Position numbers and translations under genes: made by a program. The notes under the pieces were generated by a model. The model made no database searches. It was not told the origin of the DNA and saw only the letters and a program-made list of their open reading frames with translations. A DNA stretch of 64,000 nucleotides from Fasciola hepatica (Eukaryota > Platyhelminthes > Trematoda > Plagiorchiida > Fasciolidae), in the NCBI GenBank assembly GCA_948099385.1, contig CANUEZ040000129.1, positions 682,001 to 746,000 of the forward strand, read 5' to 3'. Below, piece after piece: positions 34,570 through 46,500 of the stretch (position 1 is the first letter of the stretch; the number at the start of each line of letters is the position of its first letter).

Positions 34570-36590
34570 CCAATTCACAATCAGCAGTGGCGTCTCGAAC
34601 ACTGTTCGGAGCACTTGCAGACAGTTTAGTTGGCCCTAAGAATCAGTCTCTCCGAGAGCCCTTCTGGAACGCGCCTCGTGGTCTGCTTCGAAAGATCACC
34701 TACCGAGGGGATTTTAACGCTTGGGACGTCACAGGGCGTCGGGCCTCTTTAGCACTGTTTGAAGATAGAGGGATTCAGCTTGCTATACGAATTCACGTTT
34801 TGTTCTCAAAGGTTGGCAGTTTAGAAGAGGCTCTTTCTTTGCTGGTAGAAGGAATCAGTTGTCATCCGCATCTTCGCGAGGGGCTCGTGCACTGATTGCG
34901 TCACTCAGAGAGGTGTAGGCCTTATTCCAATAACGTCAAAGCTGCTTGCGTCTATCACCCTTCGCGGCTTGTGCCAGGCGTGTGAAGAGCTAACTCGCGA
35001 GGGGCACTCTGAATTTCGCGCCGATAAAATCTTTAAGCTCTGACGTCTTCCGAGCACCGTTATACTCAACAAAGACCAACGACCGTTGTGTTCCAAGACC
35101 TAATCGATGTTACTCTTATATCGTGGTTATCTGATTTGCGTGCCACGATGACCCGAGGTCCCTGCCGATTGAGGCGCACAACGCTTCTTCAGGGTCACCC
35201 ATGTCGAACAGGCTGATGGCGAGTAGCTAGACAAAAAAACGCGTCGTTGTTAGAGGGCTTGGTGGATTTTTCGATTGGCAGCGAACTCAGTGCACAAAAG
35301 CCTCAGAAGTCCCTAGGCAGCAACGTGACATGCGCGAAGTCGACCTGCTACTGAATAAGGCTATGGTCTCTTTCCTTTCATTCTGCTATCCTGCGGGTAA
35401 AATCCGCCAGAACGCGTTGGGCATCCTCGACTGGCAGACTGCCATCCAAAAGGCGTCCGAACCGCTCGTTTGGTCACCGGCCCCTAACATAAACTTCCTG
35501 TTGTCCGACAGGCAGCACTTGGTTGTGCGCGGGCTAGAGTTACTGTCCCAAAAAAAGCCGAGTGATGCTGGGGACGCAACTTCGCACCTAATTCCGAAGT
35601 CTGTTCATAAACAGTCCATCTGCGCACACCACTCATGGGCAGGTCCCATTTGGAACACCGATGAAACCTGCTCATTCTCTCACAGCAGCTAGCCGCATAA
35701 AAATGAGGATATTCGCCTGGTTTTTAATCCTGTCGATAAAATTGAACCATGGAACTGTTTGTTGAGGAATGGAGTACCTGAAGAGTGCGTGCCAGTCCTC
35801 AAAAAGTTGTATCGTCATGCCTCAGCTCCGGTCAAAGCCTACGGTCAGATTTCGTTCCTTTTTGTCGTCTCTAACAGGATTCGGTAAGGTTGCCCTGTAT
35901 CTCTGTTTATTTTCAACCTTGCCCTAGAGAATGTATTATGGAATGCCTTGTCTGGTCTTCCCAACGGTGGAGTTGAACTCCTTCCGGTGATCAGAGTTTT
36001 TGACTTAGAATACGCCAACGATATCGCCTTATTGAGCGACAGTGCAACACGTTTTAGGCCACTTGACGATTGAGGTATCCAGATATAGTATGCTCTTTGC
36101 GCCTTCCAGGTGAAAATTACTTTCACAAGACTGACATTAGCCTGTGCCTGCACTCACCCTTGTTGTGATCAGCTGGAATTATTCTATAATTTCGAATGCC
36201 TCAGGAGATTGATTACAACTGGAGGTGGTGTTGGAGAGATCATATCACGAATAGTGAGAGCTAGTCCAGCTTTCATCGATCCGCAACATATGTGGCGTCG
36301 CCGTAACACCCGGTTCTCCCTTAAGGGATGGATGAGTAAATTTGCTGTTCGGTTGCGAGACCTGGCCATTCCACGTTGATGATGCTTCAGAGATTTCCGT
36401 ATCTGACCACCGTTGTGTTCGAAGTATTGCTCGCGTCTGGTGGAAACTTCGAGTGAGTAATGACGAGGTGCTTCGTCGAGTGTTCAGCACGGATATCCGC
36501 CCTCTGACCGCTTCCTTTATATCTACACGAATCGCCAAAGAACATCCATTCTCCGAAATAATCAGAACATTGTATCTTAGTGAAACCCTT
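34570..36590 (+). mobile_element. RTE-like retrotransposon, family 2-like relic (plus strand)
   Basis: Decayed RT pieces in three frames. Near 34850-35040: ARGSCTDCVTQRGVGLIPITSKLLAS and EELTREGHSEFR. Near 35050-35110: EHRYTQQRPTTVVF. Near 35700-36060: NCLLRNGVPEECVPVLKKLYRH, YGQISFLFVVSNRIR, GCPVSLFIFNLALENVL, and VFDLEYANDIALLSD (YADD to YAND). 36342-36596: LFGCETWPFHVDD, DHRCVRSIARVWWKLRVSNDEV. The stretch 35130-35690 does not fit RTE and may be a later insertion. Confidence 0.75.
35330..35692 (+). other. Unassigned 120-codon ORF within the RTE relic
   Basis: An open frame with LDWQTAIQKASEPLVWS and LVVRGLELLSQKKPSD blocks that I cannot assign to RTE or any other family. It lies between the early and late RT blocks, so it probably belongs to an inserted element or to rearranged DNA. 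Confidence 0.3.
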
Positions 36591-36639
36591 TACTGAAACC
36601 AAAATATTTTATGGTATAAGTAGTAGTGTGATCGTTTTC

Positions 36640-37700
36640 AAACAGCCACTTATCAGTACATGGCTGAACCACCTTTGGACGATACAGCAACATTAACCTG
36701 TCGAGTCATGTTCGCTACCAACCGTCCGGTAGTAAAGTATGGCATACGGCCTGATTCCTCTCTCAAGGGAGTCTTTAAATCTTCTAGAGAATTTTATCTC
36801 GGCCTCTGGCCCTTTTTTCTCTCGAGCTCATCCCACAAATGTTCCGTGGGATTGAGATCAGGTGATTGAAGTGGCCACGGAAGCGCCTTTGTACAGTGAT
36901 ACGCATTAGACTCGAGTACGAGAAGAAAACAATGTGCAGTCGCGTTGTCTTCCTAGAAAATCGCTTCAGTAGTTGTGCTCAACAGTAACAAGATGTGTCC
37001 GATCAGGACCTCCAGGTTGACTTGATCATTGATGATGCCGTCTAAAAATACCAGCTCGCTCGGACGTTCCCATCAAATAGTTCCCCAGACGTGCACTAAA
37101 CCTCCGTTGCGCTTCATTGTTACTACTATCATGTCACTTTTATCAGTTTCAGAGATATGTTTTCAAACACGCATTGTACGACCATGTCTGACGGGTGGTG
37201 GTCGAGTCGGTTAGAGCGTTTGCTTACTACCTCGGAGGTCTGAGGTTCAAATCCCCGTGAGCATCGGTTACTTTGGTGGTAGATAGCATTCCACTGTCGT
37301 GCGGATCTTTACCACATCTGACATATTGGGACCGTATATGGTTCTTCACCACTCCGTGTTTTAGGGTCTGCTTGGCGGTTATCCTTAATAGTGCAGTGGG
37401 TTTTCGTGGCTACGGGGCAAATGCCCCTTCCACTGCACGCATGCGCAAGCATATAATAGAAAAATAACGGAGGCATTTTTCCATCGGTCCAAATGATCGA
37501 TTTCTGCTTTTAGTTCTTCCGAATGCACCTCCCTAATGCTCACTTCAAACGCAACTTTCGATGACGTTCGGTTAATAGAGCAGCGGAAATGTGCATTCTT
37601 GATCGAAATCCATGTTCGTCAAGTCAACGACGCAGTGCGGATTAATGTTGGACAACGTGATAAGTAACCGACCACAGCCGCTGAACAAGACCAATCAGAA
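36640..37700 (-). mobile_element. Tc1-like DNA transposon relic (transposase), split by a SINE
   Basis: On the minus strand, from 37690 downward: LTERHRKLRLK and a WTDG remnant of the first catalytic block. After the SINE (37190-37470) come VTMKRNGGLVHVWGTI, LVFLDGIINDQVNLEVL, EDNATAHCFLL (second Asp) and WPLQSPDLNPTEHLWDELE (catalytic Glu, near 36880-36820). The order and the SPDLNPxEHLWDEL signature are those of Tc1 transposases (DD34E). Several stops and shifts make it a pseudogene. No clear TIRs were found. Confidence 0.83.
37190..37470 (+). mobile_element. tRNA-derived SINE, copy 2, inserted in the Tc1 relic
   Basis: TGGTCGAGTCGGTTAGAGCG is a good A-box-like start and GAGGTTCAAATCCCC an excellent B box about 35 bp on. 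The body shares blocks with copies 1 and 3 (TTACTTTGGTGGTAGATAGC, TACCACATCTGACATA, CACTCCGTGTTT, CTTCCACTGCACGCATG) and ends in an A-rich tail. It sits between the first and second catalytic blocks of the Tc1 transposase. Confidence 0.8.
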
Positions 37701-38286
37701 TTAGGATTTCTGAATAAGCGTCTGAGAGCCCGAAAATCACGTTTGCATGATCTCCCGCTCCAGAGGCGAAACCATTGTCTCTTTTGTGAGCATCATGTGA
37801 ACTCAGAAGTGCAGGTTTATGTGTGGACTGCCAAACTACAGAATGTACACTGTTGTAAGTGTGTGATCTTCATAACGAGCGTCATGATTTCCGTTCATGG
37901 AACAGCAGACCGTGCCACATAAAAGTACAACTGCGTTGGGCTTGTTTGAAATATTCCCAAATGACGATATAAAGCCTCATAGCTGTAGCTTTTCTTAGAA
38001 GCGTTTTTTTGGCGAATGTACATGTATATAGTACTGGGTAACTAAGAGTGTGCACAGCTATAGATCGCAATAGTTGAGTAAGTGTGAAACAAATTCGGTG
38101 ACCTGACAATACGCTTCAACTTATTCGTGGTGTGAACGACAGTAAGTGGGAAATATGAAAACCACATGGCCGATCGCAGAGACGTCATACACTCGGTCAA
38201 GTTGACGCGGCTAAATCCAGTTTGGACTAATTCGAGCGGTTGGCGAATAGATAAAAAGCGAACGTTGGAGAACTGCCTGAAAGACA
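37701..38286. other. No gene recognised
   Basis: Short ORFs only, just before the Penelope-like element. Confidence 0.5.
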
Positions 38287-39381
38287 TCGAAAAGAATTTG
38301 AGGATTTTGTGGGTTTAGCTTGTCGAAAAGCTCGGGGAAAAGAGAGACGGGAGTTTCTCAACAGCCTGGAAACAAAAGTACAACTGCTCAGGTTGCGGGA
38401 AAATCCGGAAAGGTACGCCCACAACCATTCTTCTGTGACGCTTAGTAAATTACGATATGAGGCTTTATCTCTCGGATCTAAGGTCTGCGCAACGCAATCA
38501 CGTTATCATCACATGGAAACTGAAACTCTGCTCGAAATTTTAATGAACCAATTGCATGACCTGATACCAGCATCATCTGACTCGGTTGACGGCCTGAAAA
38601 CACCACTTGTTTATGAATGCCAAAAGTACCACACCACTAGCTCTCCTTTGAACGGAATATTGACTGGGCAACATCGAGGAGCAAACCAAGAACTATCGAA
38701 TAATCGAGATTCACTATCATCGAAACTGGATAAAGATGCGGGATGTGTCGCACTAAATCGAGACGACTATTAAGAAGAATGGCGATTATTTTATCTGATG
38801 ATAGCAAAGTCGTTTACCATCCGGGCGAGAAAGGAAAAAGCAAGAAGCTTAGACTAAGTTGACAGAAATCTTAAAACAACTTAAGTCGAGCATAGTTATT
38901 TCTAAAACGCACCACACCAAACTTGTACCTTGTGGCTCTCAACTACCAAGACTATGGATTACCAAAAGTTCACAAGTCAGACATCCTCCTAGGACCGGTA
39001 ATTGACATGAGCAGCTCGGTACATCACGCCACAGCTCAGTGGATTGCAGAAGTTCCTAAACCTTTTCACAAGTCACTAGCAAAGTACAGTATGAAAGATT
39101 AGTTTCCTTTTGTAGAGATGAGAAAACATCAGGATGTGTCTGAACGGACTATTCTTCCTCTAGATGTTGATTTTCTCTTCACAGATGCTCCCTTTATCGA
39201 GACGGTAGATTTCATCTGTCAATACTTGACTAATAATAAGTCGACATTCCCACGGTCAGGCTAAAATAACAAATTCTTAGATGTACATGGAATGTACAAT
39301 TTCTTTGCAGCGGAGAATGCTGCAGAACGGCGGGGTAGCAATGGGATCACCGCTTGAACCCCTTCTGACGAATATATTTTT

Positions 39382-39624
39382 TGTTTGGTTGACTATCCTT
39401 TGGACTCCACGTTTCACGAACAAGCCTCAGGTCATCCAACCAACCTGCACTCGGAAGCACCAGACTCGAGTTCCGCTCTTGTTAGAGCTCATCAGTGGTG
39501 CATATCCTCTGCCATAGTCAGGGTTTGAACCCAGGCCTTTTCACCTCGAAGGCGTGTGTGTTACCACTGCGCCACCTGAGGTTTGTGCGTGAAACGTGGA
39601 GTACAAACGATAGTCAACCAAACA
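39382..39624 (-). mobile_element. 243-bp element with 51-bp inverted ends and a tRNA-like internal promoter
   Basis: Arms at 39382-39432 and 39574-39624 are inverted copies with about four mismatches in 51 bp. On the minus strand the interior begins GGTGGCGCAGTGGTAAC (A-box-like) and 45 bp later has TGGGTTCAAACCCTG (B box). It is placed exactly where the Penelope-like RT frame breaks. The combination of long terminal inverted repeats and a pol III promoter fits neither a plain SINE nor a plain MITE. Confidence 0.7.
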
Positions 39625-39639
39625 GAGTCATCAATCCCG

Positions 39640-40740
39640 CACACTACTCGCAAGCAGTTGCGTGATATATGTATATATTCTTAATCAAACCTGAGAGTGT
39701 ACCACTACGCGGCATCGTCGATAATCTTACTTACTTTAACATGACTTTCTCCTGCCAGAAGAAAGGTCAGCTTCATAGATATCGCAGATCATCGCCGACC
39801 ATGCGCGGCGGTTGGCTGCGAGCTCAGCGCAAATCATCACCCAGTTTTTCTTTCAGTATCGCGGGTCGTAGATAGTATGCTATCCGAGGCGTGCGACGTC
39901 TTTCTCGACGGCGCTCAACCACGTTTTCAGTTGGCCACCAAGGCGACAGTGGCATCCCGTACATGGCGCAGGGCAGAGTGTTTGTCTGGACAGTTCTGTG
40001 TCGGGTCCTCGGAGTATGTGGTTGAACCACTACAGGCGGTGGCGTTGAAGAAAGACAGAGAGTTGGTCAGTGTCACAGCATGACCACCTCATTTTGTCGT
40101 TTGATAGCGTATCCTGCCAGTTTGTACAAATAACTCGTTGCAGACATCAGTGGTCGATCATCTCCATCCTCCCGGCATCTTCAGCCTGTAGTGACCAGGT
40201 TTCACACCCCTATGTGAGCACGGATCGGATAGCGGCACAGAAGATGCGAATCTTCGTTCAGAGGCTAATTTCGCAGCAATACCGTAGCACACGCCGAAGC
40301 TTAAGAAACGCATTTCGTACACTGTCTATCCTTGACAGTAGTTTGTCTTTCGCCTGACCATTCGGAAGCAGAGTTGACCCCATATATTTGAACGATGGTA
40401 CGTACTCGATCGCCTGACCAGCGATGGAAAACCGTCGAGCTGACGACCCAGGGCAAATCGGAAAAGCTTTTGTTTTCGCTGAATTGACTTCGAGACCAAT
40501 AATCTTCGAGAAGTAGTCGAGTCGGTTCAGAACTGGCTGCAGTGTGGCGGGAGAACCTCCTAGCACGACAACGTCTTCTGCAAACTCCAGGTCCGAGATG
40601 TGCACCGTTGTCCGGTCGACTGCATAGTTGGACAACACTGGTAAGGGAGGGCATCCCTGTCTAATTCCAGAATTGATTTCGAACGCCGAAGATTGTTCGC
40701 CGTACACTCGGACACGTGCGTTAGTGAAGGAATAGTAAGC
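39640..40740 (-). mobile_element. RTE-like retrotransposon, family 3 relic
   Basis: 40707-40258 is a long RT frame: MYGEQSSAFEINSGIRQGCPP, ISDLEFAEDVVVLGGSP (FADD read as FAED) and FKYMGSTLLPNGQAKD. Downstream (to about 39790) the C-terminal domain follows in mixed frames (TRGCETWSLQAEDAGRM-like and AANRRAWSAMICDI-like). It lies in antisense within the Penelope-like element and is a third RTE subfamily. Catalytic motif changed; inactive. Confidence 0.82.
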
Positions 40741-41440
40741 CCTCAGGATCCTTTAGAGTTTGATAAGAATACCGTCAGTCTGTATATGTATACCAGATAC
40801 ACGTACGACACTTTCATAATTTGCTACTCAGCGAGAGATATTCACGAATTCCTGCAGACATTCAACGATGCCAATCCAATGACACCATTTACAGTGGAGA
40901 TAAAGAAGGATAATTTTCTTACTTTTCTTGATGTGGGATCACGTAGAAAAGAGGGTGTATCAGAAATGTACGTGGGTGGGACAATGCACACATTTCTTGA
41001 GTTTTGTCCCTCTGCGATACAAAAGAAACCTTGTGAGCTATCTGATCTACAAAGCAGGAAACATCTGTAGTCCAGATACTACTGCCCAGGAAATTGAGCA
41101 TGCGTAACATGTTAATAAAACGGCTATTCATAACCGTTTGTTCATCATCACACAGGAGAGAGAAGACACGAAATGAAAGCGCGAGTAGCTAACAAGAAGG
41201 ATATCTTCCTGACTTTTACGTTCAAAAGTGACAAAAACCTTGGGGATACTGGAGCTTCGTTTATCTGAAGCCCTCGGGAATTCTTTTTACGCTACACATA
41301 TCCGAATTTCAACAAATACGAACTCTTCATTGTTCAACAGTCCAAGGGCAGTTTGCCTCATCAGTCTCAATCTTTTATTCTATATCAGTTTACCTGCTGT
41401 TGTAGTACACACAGTATATTGGACATACGAGGGGAAGCCT

Positions 41441-42050
41441 GTCTAAGACATCAGAATACAGCTTTTGCGAACCTGCGTCATCGGTGGCGTCTTTATGACA
41501 TCCAGCTTCCTCTCAAGAGAAGGGTGTACAATGACACAGTTCGCAGTGTTCTTTTTTATGGTTGCGAGAACTGGGCCCTCCGCGATGATGATGCCCGGTG
41601 GCTTTTTGTATTCGATCACCGATGTCTCCGAAGTATTGCTCGTGTCTGGTGGGAATATCGGGTGGGCAATGACGAGGTTCGTCTTCGCGTATTCGGTGTT
41701 GATAGTCGCCCCCTGACAGAGGTAATCGCTCAACACTGCCTCCGTTGGCTCAGGGCATGTTTTGCGTATGCCTGCTCATCGTTTACTTTTCCCTGCTCTT
41801 TCTGCACATGCAGGGCAAGGCTGGAAGAAACAGCGTGGCGTTCAGGTTATGACTTGGCGCAGGGGCATGAAGAAGTTTTTTTCTCTTCGGCTTCAGTTGG
41901 TGCTCCCCGCCTTCCTGGTTTGGTCCCAAGAAATGAGGATTGTCGTTGGTTAGATACGCTGAGAGATTTGACTCAACCGAATCCAGTGGTGCAAATGCTG
42001 TATGACTTGTCTGTTGACTTCCCGTCCCCCCTAAACAATTGAGAAACGGA
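41441..42050 (+). mobile_element. RTE-like 3' coding fragment (family 2-like)
   Basis: The frame 41353-42042 contains FANLRHRWRLYDIQL, LFYGCENWALRDDDARW, FDHRCLRSIARVWWEYRVGND and, after a shift, MPAHRLLFPALSAHAGQGWK and MTWRRGMKK. This is the region C-terminal to RT in RTE-type elements. It directly follows the Penelope-like endonuclease remnant. Confidence 0.82.
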
Positions 42051-42202
42051 AAAAAAAAATTGCAAAACGTATGCGGTGAAAATACTGTTTTCTTTGCTTT
42101 TACTTTTTGTAATCCTTTTGCTGACTCCTAATCTCCCGCCCCTCGACTTTGTAACTTTTCTCTGTTGTTGTTGTGTCGGCACTATGCTTGCTCTCAAACC
42201 GG

Positions 42203-42205
<3 letters not shown>

Positions 42206-42300
<95 letters not shown>
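42206..42300 (+). repeat. (AT)n microsatellite, about 95 bp
   Basis: Perfect AT dinucleotide tract, the longest in the window, between the RTE fragment and a mariner-type end. Confidence 0.97.
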
Positions 42301-42301
<1 letters not shown>

Positions 42302-42309
42302 GTATCCGA

Positions 42310-42636
42310 TAAATTTGCGGTTCAGCTTTTGATACCATTACTACGGTCAACTACGCAGCATATGGTCCTCACACCTTCTCATTTGTTCAGACAGCTTTGC
42401 AACACCAATCATCTAAAAAAAAATAAATTGTTCCAATATATCGAGCTAGTAATATTCCGATACTGGCGTTCAGTGGTATGGCTAAAGTTTGTGCGTGAAG
42501 GCTGAAAAACGATGGGCCGCGGCTAAGGAATAGTGGGTCATGGCTAAAGGATTGTGGGTCGTGGCTAACGAATTGTGGATGACGGCTAAATAATTGCGAG
42601 TTTTGACTAAAGCTCGATATGAAAAAGTGTAGTGTC
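42310..42636 (+). mobile_element. Solitary end of the mariner-type transposon family with four 21-bp units
   Basis: Matches the right TIR of the element at 31-34 kb from about 42326 (CAGCTTTTGATACCATTAC) to a terminal TA near 42636. It has four exact-length 21-bp units at 42521, 42542, 42563 and 42584. No transposase is attached; an inner deletion or a solo end next to the (AT)n tract is likely. It ends about 160 bp before the presumed first UBL7 exon. Confidence 0.83.
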
Positions 42637-42639
42637 CGT

Positions 42640-42908
42640 TGTTTTTTTGTTGGACAGTACAGTTGGGAATGAAGTGCGTCGAAGGATGGCGGGCGGGTCA
42701 ATACGGCAAAAAGTGTTCATGAACATAATTAGCTAGACGACAAAGAAATTTGAATGCGGAATCACCGTCGATCGTCTTCAACCGTCATTCAGGTAAAACT
42801 CGTAAGGAACATTACCTGCTGCTAATCTCGCTTGTTTCCTAGAAGTTATTTTGAATTGAATTCAATAGTTTTTACGTTTTTATAGCTGCTGGAGCGCCAG
42901 TTAACATC
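42640..42908 (+). promoter_or_regulatory. Putative 5' untranslated region and small leader intron of UBL7
   Basis: A donor-like CAG/GTAAAA at 42793 and an acceptor TTTTTATAG ending at 42885 could define a 93-nt leader intron; alternatively the acceptor could receive a trans-spliced leader. The first coding ATG follows at 42909. No TATA box was convincingly seen. Confidence 0.4.
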
Positions 42909-43059
42909 ATGTCATACCTACGTGCAAAAGTCATCCGATTAGACAAGCAGGAGAACATGGACTCCAAATATATCAAGGACTTTGATGCGAATGAAACTGT
43001 CGAGAGTTTGTTTCCAAAAATCCTCAATTCAGGCGAATCACCTGAAGCCTTTGATATTC
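42909..43059 (+). CDS. UBL7: UBL7 coding exon 1
   Basis: Starts at ATG 42909, the first Met in frame after the leader acceptor. Encodes the first half of the ubiquitin-like domain and ends in phase 1 at GTCAGT. The next intron is 49 nt. Confidence 0.8.
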
Positions 43060-43455
43060 GTCAGTTTCTCCTTTCCATGTAAACCGAGAATTTCTTTTCT
43101 TTCGAAAGAATGCATTTGCTGTGGTGAGCTTTTGGAGGCAAACAAACGATTATCGGATTATGATATCGATGCCTACTCTGTACTCCAATTCCTGATCAAA
43201 CCCAAGTCTCATCTGGCCCAGCTCTGTTCGGGTACGCAAAATTGACTCAATCCAAGACACAAAATTTTTTCAGATCCGGATGCTATTAATACAAAGGGGA
43301 TTAGTCAACTGCTTACTCGTTTGTCGTGGATAACACGTGGTGGACGTTTAAACAAAGTGAGTTTCGTCGAATGTTCCGGTATTTCGACACCATCCATCTT
43401 CTGTTCGCGTCAATCAATCTCCTGATTACCATCTCCTTTAGAGAACGAATCGCAA

Positions 43456-43519
<64 letters not shown>

Positions 43520-46500
43520 CATAGACTTTTCATATTCGAATAACAGAAGAAGAGTTTTTAGGCATAGTATAGGAAGTAGGTAGTGCCTCACCTTATTGGC
43601 TACGATATTCCACCTGAACGCGTGTCAACATATTTTTCGCTTTTTCGTCGGACACAGTGAACTAACATTTTTTCCATAAATTTCATTTGAATTCTCTTAG
43701 TAATTATGGCACATCTAGTCACGCTCTTCTTTACCTTCGTTCAATTCGTAGGTTGTCAGTCTACTCAATCAACGGTTCTATCTGGATAACGCAGTCGTCG
43801 CCAACCCAAGGCTAGGTCAGGATGTTATCGCATACTCGGTTCTTCAAGATTCAAAAATACTCACCACTCTGTTACGCAATCGGGGCAGTTTGGAGAAGTG
43901 AGTGAATTTGCTGTCCCTGTCGTATATACTTCACTATCACATGGTAGTTTCTTTAGTAGGCCCAGTAACTCGTGTGTCATCATCATCATCATCATCATCG
44001 TACAGCGTTAAACAGTAGGGCAAGCCCCACTGACCATTGCATTCCTCACCATGTTGCACGTTGAATTAGAAAGTATGAATATACAAGATGGACAGGGAAT
44101 GGACCTACATGGGTGGGAAAAGGAAAGAATGCCCTAATAGCCAACACACGGAATACACAGTCTAAGTATACAAACGCACATTGATCAATCATTCTGATTC
44201 GACAGAAAGTGACAACACAATCGCCACTGTTCGCGGTTCGCTGCCAAATCCTTCAGTGTCTCCAGATAACTGGTAGACGGATCTTTTGGACCCCAACCAC
44301 GAAGACGTGGGGCACCTACTTTTCCTAAGTTCGCTGTACATTTTCCCATTCCTCGCTGCCACGTTATCTGTTGGCCTCCACGTGGTTTCTTCAACTCCTG
44401 AGGAGGAACGGAGAATAGGATACGGTATGGTAGACGTGTGTTTGACATACGTAACACATGCCCCAACCAACGAAGTCTAGTAAGTTGGATACACTGTGAC
44501 AGAACGTTCTCCGAAGTAATGCCGAATACTCGCTTTCTGACCTCAGCATTGCTCACTCGTCTATTCCACCCAATCTTAGAGATACTACGCAAACATCGGT
44601 GATCGAAAACCTCAAGACGACGAATATCTTCCACACACAGACCCCGAGTCTCGCGACCATACAACAAAACTGAAGGCACCGTGGCACAGTACACACGACC
44701 GTTCAACTTCAGTGAAATATCAGGTCGGCACCACAAATACTTTAGTTCAGTGTACGCCGCTCGAGCCTTGGATATCCGCGTACTCACCTTTACTACTGTG
44801 CTCCCATCCGTCGTCACGCGGCTGCCTAGGTAGGTGAAGTGGTCGACAATTTTCAGAACCTCCCCATCGAGCATCAAGCTCGGAATCGTTGACGTCCAGT
44901 CTTGTAACCTCAGCTTACACTTTGAAGGTGCAAAGCGCATGCCGAATGGAGCTATAGCTTTTGCAAGTCTATCTAGTGCACGTTGAACATGTTCTGTGCA
45001 TTCGAACAAGCAGACAACGTCGTCCGCACACACACCTTTCACTTATTTCCTAGTTCGACGCCCACATCCTGAAGATTTTGCAGCGCACTCTCCATTATTT
45101 CGTCCATGACGAAGTTGAACAGGAATAGAGACACGGCACATCCTTGTCGAACACCACTGGTCGTTTCGAACCAACCGGATAGTTCACCGTAACCTCTAAC
45201 GCGGCTCGAAGTATGGGAATACAATGATCTCAGTAGATTCACGAACTTCTGGGGCAAAACTTTTCGATGAAGAGCACTGAAAAGCGCTGTTCGATCAACT
45301 GAATCGAAGGCGCCTTTCAGGTCTAAGAAAAGCGTTAGTGTCGGTCGCTGGTGCTTGTGACGCGTTTCAAGTAGTCGGCGAAGAGTAAAAATCTGGTCGA
45401 TGCATCCTCGACCTGGGCGGAATCCAGCCTGCTGTTCGCGGGTGCTCCTCTCGCGAGCTGGTGTCAGACGACGCAGTAAAATCGAAGCTAATACCTTGGT
45501 TCGTATCGTAGTCAAGCTAATCCCACGGTGGATACTACAGCCATTGCGTATTCCTTTCTTGAAGATGTGAACAATCGATGACTTGTTCCATATTAACGGA
45601 ATACGCTCCTCGTTCCAAATGTCACGGAGCAGGCGGTACATGATTTTATCAAAGCACTTCCACCCAGTTTGAAAAGAACTGGGGAAAGTTCGTCGGGACC
45701 GGCCGCTTTCCCCCGCCTTAGTAATCGAATGCATGCCCCCACTTCTACTTCCGATGGGAGCTCAAGTGATACCACCCAAGGAGTCGCAGTTGTTCACACG
45801 GGAGTAATTACACTAGCACGCGGCCAGTTAAACTGTTCCTTGAAGAATTCGGCCCAACGGTCAAGCGTTTGCTGTTTGTTGTGGATGGGTTCTCCATTTC
45901 TATAGCAAATCGTTTCACTGACCTGGATGCGCCGTCCAACGGTGTCGCGAATAAGTTTGAAAAGTCTTTGACTGTTACCTGAAGCAGCTGCTATTTCCAT
46001 TTGTTTGGCTACCTTGACCCACCAATTTTCGCGATCATTCTTAAGGCTTTGGGTAACTTGCCTTTGTAGCTTTCTCCGCATCTTATTCATCTCCTTACAG
46101 TTTAAGAGCTGACGCTTTTGCTCCATTATACTCAGCGACTCTTGCGAGATCCAGTGTCTTTGATGGACAACGGATCTAGGATTACAGACAAAACCTGCTG
46201 CAACGTGCACTGCCTGCTGGATATGGACCCAATGCTCATTTACATTACAGTTCGTCGTAGTTCCTAGTTCATGTGCTAATTTTTGTTCATAACTGGTGCG
46301 AACTTCTGAATCACACAAAGGCTGCACGGCTAACCGGGTTTGCGATTTGCGACAATGACCATGGAGCTGGAGAGATAATCGCATTAAAACTAAGGCATGG
46401 TCCGACTCTACGTACATGGACCAGTAAGATCTACAGTTCTGAACAGAACTGCGCGACCGGTAGCTTACGGCGATATGATCAATTTGACTCAAAGTACCTG

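Larger units (their letters stand above)
38287..41440 (+). mobile_element. Penelope-like element, RT split by younger insertions, degenerate endonuclease
   Basis: 38309-38773 is an N-terminal region ending in DKDAGCVALNRDDY. Sequence to 39380 continues in other frames with LWITKSSQVR/PKVHKSDI, VIDMSSSVHHATAQW and MRKHQDVSERTILPLDVDFLFTDAP, then NGGVAMGSPLEPLLTNIFF. These are Penelope-like RT blocks. The RT resumes at 40741 with MYTRYTYDTFIICYS (catalytic YVDD replaced) and KKDNFLTFLDV. Near 41340-41440 a YQFTCCCS and YIGH remnant suggests the GIY-YIG endonuclease. Between 39381 and 40740 lie a small hairpin element and an RTE relic in antisense. Confidence 0.82.

Noticed and set aside
37195..37260. 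Possible tRNA gene (A-box and B-box-like blocks)
   Set aside because: No cloverleaf could be closed and the sequence continues as a repeated body; it is a SINE head.
38309..38773. 154-codon ORF considered as a host gene
   Set aside because: Its end (DKDAGCVALNRDDY) and the following frames match the N-terminal part of Penelope-like RTs.
39510..39590. Possible tRNA gene on the minus strand
   Set aside because: Good B box, but no acceptor stem pairing, and it lies inside inverted repeat arms.
42173..42505. 110-codon ORF with a long Tyr-Ile repeat
   Set aside because: It is only the translation of the (AT)n tract; the same applies at 43313-43591 and 61684-61893.
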